A stretch of 64,000 nt of DNA from Ananas comosus. Taxonomy: Eukaryota > Streptophyta > Magnoliopsida > Poales > Bromeliaceae. Numbering within the stretch: the stretch's first letter is position 1; the number at the start of each line of letters is the position of its first letter. A program made the position numbers and the translations under genes. Under the pieces are notes generated by a model. That model saw nothing but the letters and a program-made list of their open reading frames with translations. It made no database searches and was not told the DNA's origin. The stretch lies in NCBI RefSeq assembly GCF_001540865.1, contig NC_033639.1:1053117-1117116 (forward strand), in the 5' to 3' direction. Of this stretch, positions 10,788 to 22,452 are shown in pieces.

Positions 10788-11526
10788 CTACTCATCATCA
10801 CTCTTCTCACAAGTAGTTTCCTTGCTTGCTTCCTCTACTTCTACCTTCTCTTCTTTCTCCTTCTTTGTCTCCTCCAAAGCCTCGTCGAGAATTACGCCTT
10901 CCTTCTTTGCATCTTCGACTTCTTGAGGCTCGTCGACAGGCACCACCGACACCGCTTTCTGAGCCTTCTTGCTATCCATCTCCTCGATCTCTCCCTCGTT
11001 TGGCTTTTCGGATTCAAGGGCTTCTTCTTCGTCGTTGTTTATCTCTAGCTTGGTTTCAACTTCTTTAGCTATTGCCGCATCGCTAACGGGGTCGACAGCG
11101 CCCTCCTCTTCCTCTTTGTCCTCCACCACCTTTTCTATTGTGGGTGGAACCTCCATTTCTTCTTTGTTCTCCACCACCTTAGGGCACTTCTCTTGCAATA
11201 ATGCATATGTTTCAGATTGAACTTGCAATGTAGCATCAAAATAAAATAGAAACCAACTAATTATAAGCTATTATATATACATACAAATATGGGGTTATGG
11301 TATTAAGAGATTCAAAATTCTTAATAACGAACAAATTCATTAAATATGGTCGCTACACAGTATACACTAACTAAATTTTACCATATTCGGTGGATCCGAT
11401 CTGTCACTAGTAATGTAGATACCTTAATATCACTTTTTATGTGAAATATATCTTAAATAGATATGTCACTAGTAAGTTAAGAAAAATCAAGAGAAGGTAA
11501 TAAGCAGCTACCTCTACTGCAGCCAT
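10788..11526 (-). CDS. Glu/Lys-rich acidic protein, function unknown
   Basis: The main exon (about 10788-11228) encodes roughly 146 residues dominated by E, K, D and V, with no membrane segment or catalytic motif. It looks disordered or coiled (EALEETKKEKEEKVEVEEASKE). A likely first exon at 11512-11526 encodes MAAVE followed by a GTAGCT donor, and a TATA box sits 67 bp upstream. The join is unresolved. The best acceptor before QSETYALL (..TTGCAAG) does not keep phase with MAAVE. A more distal acceptor (reverse of about 11265) keeps the frame but adds an unusual hydrophobic stretch. Translation could instead start at the Met at 11228. I do not recognise the family; small acidic plant proteins of this kind are often stress- or membrane-associated, which is speculation here. 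Confidence 0.6.
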
Positions 11527-11592
11527 TAGAAACAAAGAGTAAGTAAGATTGGTAAATGGGACTCAATTTGTGAAGATAATTAACTTGGTCAG

Positions 11593-11600
11593 TATTTATA
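11593..11600 (-). promoter_or_regulatory. TATA box of the acidic-protein gene
   Basis: The reverse complement reads TATAAATA, 67 bp upstream of the MAAVE start codon. A GA-rich tract follows at about 11613-11642, as in many plant core promoters. Confidence 0.6.
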
Positions 11601-11642
11601 GAAGTTTTGGGGAGAGAGGAGAGAGAGAGGAGAGAGAGAAGT

Positions 11643-12849
11643 TGAGAAGGGTGTGTGCATGGGAGTTTGGTGAGGATTTTCCCAACTTAGATCATTGAGG
11701 GATCCCATTGCATGTCACTGAAATCAAGGCCAATTTTTCTTTTTTTTTTCTTTTTTTTTTTTTTGTTGTTAGGGAAAGAGATTTAGATGAAGGAATAAAA
11801 TATAGTGTTTATTTCTTCCATGTCCTCCTAAAAATGGTAATTTTATAAACATTCCTTCAAAATATAAAATATCATTCGATCATGGTCTTCTACATATAAA
11901 AAGGTTAGGGGTTTAGGTTGAGGGTATGAGGTTAAGAGCAGTATTTGTGATACAGTCCTAAACCGCGATGAGAGAAAAGAAGCACAAAGACAGAAAGAAA
12001 GATACATGAAGAATGTAATTTTTTGACAAAGACGAATATATTATTAATCAACTCAAAAAACTAATTGCATTATATAGGGTCGATATTTGAATTCTACTAT
12101 AATTGAAAATAATAAATTCTAATATATCTCTAAACTCAAACTGATCATGAACAACCAAATAACTGGACTCAATTAGAAAAAATACAAAACTTTTCAAAAA
12201 TAGTCTAAAAATATAAAAATAGAGATCTAAACTATTGAATTTGAGCCCCAAACTAGCTTGGTCGAAACGATTTTGGAGTTCGACACATAAATCTCGAAAA
12301 GTATTTTCCGAATTGGGGTTGTATCCTGAAACGGACAATCGACTGAAAAGCTATGCATGTTTAAAGTTTTTTCTGCGCCAAATTCATATAAAATTGTCGA
12401 ACTCAACAGAATTTTCGCTCCACTTCATTGGGTTATGTTTTTCAAAAATTTCTAACGCTAAATTGGCTGTATCACTTTACAATAGGTTTACATGTTTAGA
12501 TGGATATTTTTAGTAGGTTTGCATTTAGAGGTATACATATTTTAGATTTTGAAGACACATTCTCCAGTGTTTTTAGTGATTTATATTTGAAATTACCCCT
12601 AAAATATATAAGAATTGGGGTTTTTTTTTTTTTTGAACTTTGTGCTGCATGGTTTGGAGGTGGCATACTCATTACCCATGCATGTTATGTGCTTACCTTT
12701 TGGTAAGCTACCGTGAGTTGTGGAATTCCCAAAATAGCCCTAGGTATCTTTGATTTACAAAACTACCACACATGCAAATTAAGAAATTTGTCTTTTAACT
12801 TCTATATAATAATAATAGTTACTTTTTTGTGTGCATATTATATATGTAT
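11643..12849. other. Intergenic, no gene recognised
   Basis: Contains poly-T (about 11740-11764) and short AT-rich tracts. Open stretches around 12050-12700 lack codon bias or recognisable motifs and are read as non-coding. Confidence 0.45.
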
Positions 12850-13391
12850 GAGTGCGGCTAGGATGCTTATGGATGCACGGAAGGATCCGTGCTTCCACTT
12901 TATTTTCGATGTTTGGGCTTTCGAATCGATGATCGGCTCCGTTAAACTTGATATAGAGTATTTGAAGTATCTAGAAAATAAATTTTGCGATTTTTCGATA
13001 TCATTTGCCTAGTGATCGAAGTGGCTCAAAATCAACGGCTGAAAATAAAAATCTTACAAAATATGATGATATGACATTAAAATTTTAGATCAAAGTTATT
13101 GATCTTGTTTTATATGGTATAAAGAATTTTCTATCAAAATTTCATGTGATTTGAATATTTCTACACCGTTAAACTTACAACCGGTTCACCACGGCCATTA
13201 AAATTATTCATTTTGAACCCCTTCGATCACTAGGCATATGATATCGAAAAATCACAAAATTTATTTTCTAGGTACTTCAAATACTCTAGATCAACTCTAA
13301 CGGAGCCGATCGTCGATTCGAAAGTCCGAACATCGAAAACAACTTGAAAGCACGGAGGGCTCCGTGCTTCCATAAGCATACCAGCCTACTC
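12850..13391. mobile_element. Foldback MITE with 9-bp target duplication (Mutator-like)
   Basis: A 542-bp element with long imperfect inverted repeats (about 200 bp per arm). The left GAGTGCGGCTAGGATGCTTATGG pairs with the right CCATAAGCATACCAGCCTACTC, and CGATATCAT..TAGTGATCGAAG pairs with CTTCGATCACTAGGCATATGATATCG. Perfect 9-bp direct repeats TATATGTAT at 12841-12849 and 13392-13400. Related arm motifs occur in the MITE at 30661-31177. Confidence 0.85.
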
Positions 13392-13440
13392 TATATGTAT
13401 AACATCAAATCAACTTTTTTTTTTTTTTTTTTCCCGTAGA

Positions 13441-13747
13441 GGCTGTTTGGTTCCTTAGAAAAGTATGAAAATTATTTCCAAGAAAAAATATTTCACAAAA
13501 AACTTTTTTTCTAGTTTTATGTCTAATTGATTCTAAGAAAATTTAACTTTTTTGAAAAGTTTTTTTTTTCATTTTTTAATGAAAAATTAGTATTTTTGTT
13601 TTTCTAAAAATAAATTCAAAAAATAAAAATACTACTCTTTAATAAAAAATCAGTATTTCTTAGAACGAAAGAGCGGAAAACTGAAAAAGAGATTTTTCAG
13701 AGAATTTTTTTCTTGAAAAAAGACTTTTCTTATGAACCAAACAGACA
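13441..13747. repeat. Foldback repeat with CTGTTTGG ends
   Basis: Begins GGCTGTTTGGTTCCTTAGAAAAG and ends CTTTTCTTATGAACCAAACAG; the ends are complementary. Similar CTGTTTGG-type ends occur at 28671-29938 and 47956. It is preceded by a T-tract (about 13413-13433). No clear target duplication. Confidence 0.6.
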
Positions 13748-14149
13748 CTTATCTTGTATGATAAGAATTATAAAAATATTATTTATAAATATTTATTTTT
13801 TTACTTTCTTTTCCTGACTTTTAAAAACCTATATTTTACCTCCTTTAAATTTTAGAAATATTTTCAGTAGGATAAGGAGTTAATGGAGAGGACAAAATGA
13901 CCAAATTATTCTTATCTTTTTTAAAAATATATATATTTTTTTGATATATTTATGTTATTTTGAAGAATATTTTCGATATAAATTGTTAAAAAAAAAAGGC
14001 AGAATAGTGATGGAACCCCTCAGCAAGGAGCTAAAAGTAATAACTTGAAATGTTGAGGGGTTAAATTATAAGTTTCTAAAAGTTAGGTAGAGAAAATTGA
14101 AAGTGAGTATTTATAAGAAAATTTCTGTAATTTAGCCTTATATTATTAT

Positions 14150-14511
14150 GGAAAAACTTCAAATACCCCCCTTGTGGTTTTACTCTTTCTTACTTTAGTA
14201 TCCTGTGGTTTAAAGTGTATCAAGTTAGTACCCTATGGTTTCGCACGTTCTTACTTTAGTACCCTGTGGTTTAATATTTCATTAAGAGAAAAATAAAATC
14301 ACAGGGTACTAATTTGATATAAAAATAAAATCACAGTGTACTAACTTGATAAAAAAATAAAATCACATGCTATTAACTTGATACACTTTAAACCACGGGG
14401 TACTAAAGTGAGAAAGTACGAAACCACAGGGTACTAACTTGATACACTTTAAACCACAGGATACTAAAATGAAAAAGTGCGAAACTACAGGGGGGTTTTT
14501 GAAGTTTTTCC
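14150..14511. mobile_element. 9-bp-TSD MITE, 'AGTACCCTGTGGTTT' family, copy 1
   Basis: A 362-bp element with inverted ends GGAAAAACTTCAAATACC... and ...TTTTTGAAGTTTTTCC. It is flanked by TATTATTAT at 14141-14149 and 14512-14520. Internally it reiterates the phrase ACTTTAGTACCCTGTGGTTT on both strands. Confidence 0.82.
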
Positions 14512-14523
14512 TATTATTATTAC

Positions 14524-14881
14524 AGGAAAACTTTAAATACCATCCCTGTGGTTTCACACTTTCTTAATTTAGTACCCTATAGTTTAAAGTGTATCAATTT
14601 AATGTCCTGTGGTTTTCTTTTTATCTTTTTATTATCGATTCCACTAATTTTTTTTATTAAATCAATGACAAAGTTAAAACTAAAAGGTACCAAAGTGAAT
14701 ATTCGATAAATCTAGGTGGGGTACCTGAAGATTTTTGTATATAATTTAATGAAATATTAACGAAAAAGCTGACCAAAAGATAAAAATAAAATCATAGGAC
14801 ACTAACTTGATACATTTTAAAATATAGGGTATTAAAGTGAAAAAGTACGAAACTACATGGGTGGTATTTGAAGTTTACCCC
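14524..14881. mobile_element. 9-bp-TSD MITE, same family, copy 2
   Basis: Starts AGGAAAACTTTAAATACC and ends GGTATTTGAAGTTTACCCC. It is flanked on both sides by TATTATTATTAC (14512-14523 and 14882-14893), so it is arranged head-to-tail with copy 1 on one shared target motif. Confidence 0.78.
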
Positions 14882-15231
14882 TATTATTATTACTATAGAA
14901 GCACGAGTGGCAGCCCTGTAAATAAGTGCCAAATCGGTGGGCTTTTCAGGGGAGGGCGGAAAAAAAAAATGAAAATAAAAATCCCCGGGAATGGCAACGG
15001 GGGTTCGATTCCCAACCAATCAGCGTGCGAGGAACGGAGATGGGTGCTGACGTGGCATTGTATATCCTACGATCGTTTAGTGGGCCCCACTCTTGCTGAC
15101 GTGGCATTATCTAAAGCTGGGCTTATTTTGTCAACTGTGGTCAAAAAAATATTTTTTTTATTAAAGAAAAAGAGAAAATATAGTTTCGCAGTTTACTAAC
15201 AAATATATATATATATATATATATATCATAC

Positions 15232-15585
15232 GGATAAATTTCAAATACCATTTCTATATATTTCACAGTTTCTCACTTTAGTACGCATAATTTAAAATAT
15301 ATCATTTACGTACCCTATAGTTTATTTTTTTCTTTTTTTAGCTCTCGCGTTAACTTTTCGTTAAATTATATACAAAATTTCAGATACCATATCTATAGTT
15401 TATCAATATTCACTTTAGTACCTTTGTTTTAACTTGTGTCACTGATTTAACGAAAAAAATTAGTGGAGGGATAACAAAAAGAGAAAAATAAAAATCACAG
15501 AGTACGAAAGTGATATATTTTTAAATCACAGGATAACTAAAATGAGAAAGTGCGAAATCAGAGGAGAGATTTGAGAGTTTTTTCA
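15232..15585. repeat. Degenerate third copy of the 'AGTACCCTGTGGTTT' family
   Basis: ATTTCAAATACCAT... at the left, GCGAAATCAGAGG...GAGAGTTTTTTC at the right, with the same internal phrases in decayed form. It follows an (AT)n tract at about 15204-15226. Confidence 0.6.
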
Positions 15586-16304
15586 AAATATATATTTTTT
15601 TATTATATTCTTGATCTACAATTGAGTGTACGTGCAGAGATGTACATCATAATTATTTAATAGTTACTCGCAAATCACTACAAGACTTGTGCATCAAATT
15701 TGTCCAAAAATTTAGCGTTACAAATATAAATTTCTAAAACATAAATTCATACGTTATTTTTATTAAAAAAATCTACAATATTCTAAATTGTTCTATTTTT
15801 TATATCAATACATTGAAAAATTTTATGTTTTTAGAACTCAAGATTAATCCAAAATCTAAATATGTGTTTTAATTAAAGTATCGAATTTAATTCAATTTAG
15901 TTCAAGTTTTTAAAATTAATTTTAATCCACTTCAATTAAAAATTTTTAATCATTAATTCAAATTTGATATCCAAAATTAATTTTAAGTCACAATTAAACC
16001 CAAATTTAATTTTAATTTATAAATTTATAATCTAATTTAAACCGTATAATTAAATTTCACCTATAAATTTAGAGATGAAATAAATTTTAAAATCAAATAA
16101 GATGAAACTTTAAATATATATGCGATTAAATTCAAATTTGATTATATTGCAATCAATAAAAAATCAATATTACAACTAAATATCAGTAGATAATTTTGAA
16201 TAACCTGAAAATATCACCTAAAAAAATATAAAATGATATAAAAATTTATCCTTAGGAAAAAAAAAAAAAAATTAAAACTAATTTTAATCCATTAATTGTT
16301 TTGC

Positions 16305-16341
<37 letters not shown>

Positions 16342-17628
16342 CAACCAACATTTATAGTGGATCTGTCGACAGACTAAATTCAAAAATGCGTGCTTTTATG
16401 TCTGACATGAGATTCATGCAGATGTTCATGAGAGTTTCTATTCAAGAATTAATGAAAGACTGGCTGTACTGTAAACTGCAACAGGAGATTTCAGCTTTTC
16501 AGTCAAAATTTGTGCATTCAAACAACCATTTCTTCACTGGCAATAGAGGACAGCAGAATCATCAACCCTTGGATTTCTAGCCTAATCTGAATCTATGTCA
16601 AGCAGCAGATTACAGAAGCAGAGCTGAGGATCAGCATTAAACCACTTCAGTAGAAAAAAAGACCACCAAATTTCACCAAAACTTCGCATCACACAGTTGA
16701 AACCGACTCGTACCAATCATGCACAACGACGACGCGAAGAACAAGAGCTTCGAAAGTCGCACTCTGGTATTGCTAATCACTTCCAATGTCTCACCTTTAC
16801 AACAGCTATATAGTAAAGTAAAAGACTTACATTCCGAAAACATTAGACTGTTCGCTATTTGTCGCCACTACCTACATTAATTACAGACGGAATTCGAAAG
16901 TATCTGCTTTCGGCGTCGTCGCTGCTGTCTCAAAAGTAAAACAGTTAGACACTTCTTCTTCTGCTACAAACACCCTAAACTATAATGTTAGAGCTACCTG
17001 ATATACATTTACTGTACCTGCATTAAGAAAAAGAAAAAAAGGTTTCAATGGCAATAGCTGTGTTGAGTAAACATCAAGCTCAAGAAAATCTTGGTAAAAG
17101 CATGATTCACAATGCCTGCTTACCCTGGCTTTTAAAATTGTTAGCTCGTAAAAAGTCTAGAGCTTTTACTATGATAGGAAGCTAAAATGAGCTGTTTGGT
17201 CCAAAGCACAGAAGTTCTAATTTGAAGCTTCTGCTTTTACGACAACGAGAAACAATGGATGAGATTTTTTTTTATTTTTTATTTTTTTAGCTAATGATGC
17301 ATGGATAGAAAATGCAAGAATAGGAAAGAATCATAGCAAATGTAGTAGGGACGAAAGAGTTGTAAATACCGCATTCCTTGAAATTTGAATCTGAATATTT
17401 TTTCGTTGTCAGCGTTAGTAGGACTACGGAAATGCAAATCTTGGAATTTGGAAATACATCAAATGGTTTTGGAAAGCAATGCAGGAAACTAACGAAATCG
17501 CCTGAATCCATCCTTTTTCATCAGATCCGGGTGCGATAGTAACCGAGGTGGGAATCAGGAAATTGCGAGGATTTATGAAAATTCTTCTTATTAATGGCAT
17601 TTCCATTTATGAAAGAGAGATCAATGGG
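15586..17628. other. Intergenic 3' of the SWIB gene
   Basis: 15586-16300 is extremely AT-rich with A-tracts (16256-16270, 16309-16339). From about 16560 to 17250 composition is more balanced and looks less repetitive; it could hold a distal 3' UTR exon of the minus-strand SWIB gene or a non-coding transcript. I see no protein motif there. Confidence 0.4.
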
Positions 17629-17966
17629 GTAAAAACATACAAAACTTACCTAAACTATGGATCATTTTGGATCGACTGCCCAACCTTTAAAAATTTTGAT
17701 TTTACAACCTAACATTTCAATTTGTTTAATTTGAGTCAGTCAACGACACTTTGACTTAAAATTTTAAATGTCCTGTTTATCTTTACAGATTTATACTTCA
17801 TGCAATTCTTGCAACTATAAATTCATTAAAGTAAGAAATTTAGCTTAAATTTGGAAGTCAAAATGGCGTTGACTAACACAAAGGTAGTAAAATCAATTTT
17901 TTTAAAGATCGGGTAATAGATTCAAAATGGTCCATAGTTTCAGGTAAGTTCTATACGTTTTTACCT
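17629..17966. mobile_element. MITE of the GTAAAAACAT / ACGTTTTTAC family, copy 1
   Basis: Inverted ends GTAAAAACATACAAAACTTACC and GGTAAGTTCTATACGTTTTTACC enclose phrases shared with 41570-41929 and 62479-62810 (GACCTTTAAAAATTTTGATTTT-like, TTGAGTCAG). The target duplication is not clear at this copy. Confidence 0.6.
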
Positions 17967-18325
17967 ATCCGTTGTAGCCTCTTTAGTGGCATGTTGCTGT
18001 CCTCTTGTCAATTACTTAGAATTAAATATCCCCTAGAGAATTAAACATCCTTCACATAATGGCAACAACCAAATTACAAGAGTAGCGCAGTCTCACTTAA
18101 CCCATTTCCATTGCCATCACTAGGCAACTAACACAAAGTTATAATATTAAAATGTGCGCCGTGAACTGGATAAGTGGATTTTAGCCTCTACAACATTTAC
18201 GGACTACAACAAAGGAAACATTTAAAAAAAGGAGAATAATTTACTACCAGCAAAATCAGCAGAACAACCACATTAAGACAGAAGAAGGATATGAAAATAA
18301 ACTGACCAGTTGTATGAGATGCATA

Positions 18326-21300
18326 TCATGATTTCTTGATTAAATGCTGTGCAAGCATCTCAGGTAACACGGCAGAAGGGATGCTGTCAACACCAAAAAC
18401 CTGTTGAAGCTTCAAGTCGCATAGTATTGACTTGCTCCTCGCATCCTAAAAGATGTTAAAGGAAATGATGTCACCCTTAATTGGAAATAAACCATATGAT
18501 TAGCAAGGAAATGATTCAAATAATCACGAGTAATAGTAAAATTTGTAAAGTTGCCATATGAACTTCTGAATAACGAGGGAAATATCTCGATAGAGCTGCC
18601 GAATGACTCCATTCATGGTACACATATGCATTCATTTGCATCTACATGTATGCAAATCCATTATACTAGTACATTATGGCAAGTGATACCCAAAAAGTTA
18701 TGCTTAAAACATTTGAACAAAGCAGAATGGGTGCCCTGGGTCAAGTACAGCATCCACTCTCTGTCACTCGACAACTTGGTCAAAAAAGAAAATTTCTACA
18801 CTATGATATCTTTTCCACGACAGAAAAGAGATGAGCAATCTAATTATGAAAAAAAAATGGGAACTAATTCAGATACAAACAATAGTTGATAGATTTACCT
18901 CCAGCTTGTTAGCATTTATGTAATCCCCCACACGCCTTAGAGCATCAGCTTGCAGCATTTCTCTTTCTTGAGTTCCAAAAAACTTGGCCAATGCATCAGA
19001 AATGATTACAGGAAATTGACCAGGATCAACCTTTGTATCAGAAACATCAACAGTTTTTGACCTTTTAAAATCTGGGGGCCCATCCTCTGCAAAACATTAG
19101 AAAATTAGCCAATAAAAGTAGCCGCACACCGAAACACATTAGTATGGAATCAAATGACCTAAAATGTTTTACGCACTAGGATCAAGTGCTGTTATATGCT
19201 TAGATAGCAACTTGTTCATCTTAAACATGTCGGTACAGTCTGTCTCAAAAACCGCACGTAATTCGTCATTGCAGATGATCTTCCTCTTGTTGCTAGGATC
19301 TTGGAGATTGTTTTTCCGGATATATGCCCACAGCTGCTTCACGATCTGAACAGGAATAGCGCATTACTTTAACCAAAAGAGGAGGGTTAAAATAGAAAGA
19401 AGAAATAACTAATGCTCTGTATACTGCCACATGCACTCAGTGCCTATCCAGTGCTGCTTTATCGAACAATACTATGCCCGAACATGTCTAAAAAAGTCCT
19501 AAGTAGCAAAAATGGCATGGGAATTGATGGTTGAAAAAGGAACCTCAGTTCTTGGCATGGCAGCCTCACCAACAATGGCCTGAAGTTTGGGTGAAACTCC
19601 ACACACTTTATTCAGGCCCCCAGCACCAGCTCTTCTTTTAGCCCCAGTCGAAGCACTGCAGTGATTTAGACAAAATTTTCAGTAAAATGCTCGGAAGCTT
19701 AGGAACTATAAAGGTAAAGAAGAGTAAATGAAGTTGCATGCATGTTAAAACAGATGGTCGCAAGATGATTTCAATCACCTATTTATAAGAAGGATAAAAC
19801 AAACGAATACTTCGATACCTTCCATACTTTTCATGGTGTTAAAGGTCGTTAATGGGATTTTAGTGCAATGATAATATTCACGAAACTTTTCTTATACTTG
19901 ACGGAAGAATTATTAGCAGTACATCAATATCATGATTAAAAGCAAAATCATCCACTTAAGACTATGACATAAGGCTTATCCGCCACCCTGTAAGGCACTA
20001 TGAATGTAACATAGCCTGTGAATTGCCGAATAAAATTCATTTTTCTTCACTTTCATTTCTAATAGCTCGTCCTTCGTGCCGCAAAGTTTAAAAGAAAAAG
20101 AAAAGCGATAACAAGAAAATAATAAGATATCAATGAAAATAGGATAAAAGAAGAAACATTCTTATGATTTTATTGAAGTTTGTTTTTGTCCTCTAAAGGC
20201 ATGTTGTAGGGGAAATTGAGCCTGGAAAGGGAATAGAAATAAGTGATTCCCATTCTTGCTGCTCAGGTAGAGCGATTGTCATTCTAATTCCCATTTTAGG
20301 GAGAAATCATATCCCCTGAAATGAATCCCGCCACCAAAGAAACAGTCAACTGATTTCAGACAAAATGAAGAAGGATCATCCCCCACCAATTTCAACACCA
20401 ACATCAATCATTATACTTCCCTACCACCAACATGATCACCGTCGCCAGCACTACTGTTGCTGCCTTAGTGTCAGTACCATCACCACCGGTACACACTGCT
20501 GCCACTATGAATTTTACGCATAACATAATGGACAAATTGACGGTGAAGTGCAATGTTACCAGGGTAGCTTTCGCAATAAAAAATGTTGACCATGAGAACT
20601 TTTAGAATGCGGTTTGAAATTAACAAAGAAAATGAATCGAGTATAAAGTAGGACTTCATTTGTCAGGGCAACAACAGCACAGAGAAGTCATATGATCATC
20701 TCCAAGCTTCCCCAAAATAGCTATAACATAAGTTCTTTAATGTCCCTGCTGATTGCATTGTCTTGACTCTGGAGTAACTTACTTGAGGATCATTGAGCCT
20801 CGTGCCTCAATGCGAGGCCCATCTAAATGCTCTGACTCTATATATGTCATTTTTTACAAAACCATAAGATGATTATAGGATTAACATCTCAGGACTAGTT
20901 CAATCCCCCAGCTAGTTCCATTCAGCAAGATATAACGACAGGATAGATGTTCCTATGTCTCCTAAGAATGAAATATAGGACCTGCTTGGCACAGCCGAAG
21001 CTTACATAGAAGAGCAGTTTGAGGAGAACCCTTCAAAAAAGCACTAAGAAAAAGTTTTTAAGTTTCACATAGAAGCTTCTGGTTTTGGGGTCCAAAAAAA
21101 GCTCATTTTTTAGATTTCCAGCCCAGCACCACTTAGATATACCGAGGCAACGGTTAAATTTGTTCGGAGTCTTAAGTAACAAATTGCATCTTGGTAGCAA
21201 TTAAAAAATTTAATCAGTGAAAAGGAATTAGACAAACTTCAAATTGACATGAAAAAGGCCAATTTGATTAACTGCTTCATAACTAATTAATATGTTGGCA

Positions 21301-22452
21301 ATTTTTGAAGAAACAGCTTCTAACTCTAATAAAAGATGTCTATATATGACAAACCCGAGTTTAACGTAAGATTTGTATGTTAAGAAAAAGGACAAAATGA
21401 CTGGTATATTGACCTTGCTTTTTAAAAAAAAAATTTCCTTGAGGTTGGCTCCTACTAGCCTTGAAGCTAAAGGTCCTCGTATTAATTTGAACCTAAGAGT
21501 CCTTCAAATCTCAAATTAGAACTTCATATTGGATAAATGTGATCTACAATTAGCTGAAAAAAAACAGCTCAAAGCATAAACCAAATGGGTTAAGAGGGAG
21601 GGGAAAAGAAAAAGGGTCACCTTTCTTTGGATGCATCTCTAATTACATTGAATTTACAACTACATAAACAAATAAAAACATAAACACATCCCATGGTATA
21701 CTGAATGCAACTTTAATAACATAAACACATCCCAAAGTATACTGAATGCAACTCTAATGATACTAAATTTGCAACTACATAAACAAATACAAGCATAAAC
21801 AGATCCCAAAGAAGAGTTTGAATGGGAAAGGAGCCTCCTTTCCTTCAAATGTCACATCAAAACCTTGTATACCCAAACTAGCATCAAGCAATTGGGTGTT
21901 AGGTTAATAAGAAAAAAGGATTCACCTTTCTCTGGGGGCAGCAGGCCTTACGGCGGCAGCGACGAAAGGGGGCGGTTGCGGCTGCGGCTGCGGCTGCGGC
22001 TGCGGCTGCGGCTGCTGAAGCTGCTGCTGCAGGTGGTAGGCGGCGACGACGGCGGCGGCGGGCAAGGGCGGGGGAGCGGGGTAGGGGTACTGGTAGGGCC
22101 CTCCGGCGGCGGCGGCGGCGGCGGAGGAGGAGGAGGAGGAGGAGGAGGAGGGGGGCATCTGGTGGAAGAGGAAACGGGGCTGCGACGGAGGCGGCGAAGG
22201 GTGAGGAGGGGGATTGGGGGAGGGGGGAGGAGGAAGGTGGCGGCGGGGGCCGAGGAGGAGGTCGATTTGGTCCTGGATGAACGCGGCCTTGTGGGAGAGG
22301 TCGAGCCCTAGCTTGGCCTCCACATGGCTCACCACCGCGCCCAGCGACGTGGCGGCGCCCGCGACGGCGCCGCCCACTGCGGCGGCGGCGGCGGAGGAGG
22401 AGGAGCGGAGGAGGGACTCGACGCAGCTCGCGATCTCCTGGTCGGAGACCAT
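18326..22452 (-). CDS. DEK_C and double SWIB/MDM2-domain chromatin protein (UAF30/BAF60b-like)
   Basis: Five exons read on minus: 22452-21926, 19655-19544, 19345-19177, 19086-18899, 18445-18326. Phases agree and total 371 residues. Residues 1-60 (MVSDQEIASCVESLLR...) resemble the DEK C-terminal fold. Residues about 65-175 are a Pro/Gln/Ala low-complexity region with a QP repeat. Residues about 194-270 form SWIB domain 1 (GVSPKLQAIVGEAAMPRTEIVKQLWAYIRKNNLQDP...RKIICND). Residues about 295-371 form SWIB domain 2, ending AQHLIKKS. This architecture is that of plant homologues of yeast UAF30 (RNA polymerase I upstream activating factor) and SWI/SNF BAF60b-type proteins, so a nuclear role in transcription or chromatin is expected. 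The start Met opens the conserved MVSD motif. Head-to-head with EMC3. Confidence 0.88.
19656..21925. other. SWIB gene intron 1
   Basis: A 2.27-kb intron between the GC-rich exon 1 and exon 2. It contains a near-direct repeat around 21650-21790 (ACATAAACACATCCCA.GTATACTGAATGCAAC twice). No gene or delimited transposon seen. Confidence 0.6.

Noticed and set aside
10826..11220. Ser/Leu-rich plus-strand frames opposite the acidic gene
   Set aside because: These are mirror products of the GAA/GAG-rich minus-strand codons, without start context or homology.
16296..16580. Possible 94-residue protein after a poly-A tract
   Set aside because: It starts within a poly-A/Lys run, has no recognisable motif, and has no splice partner.
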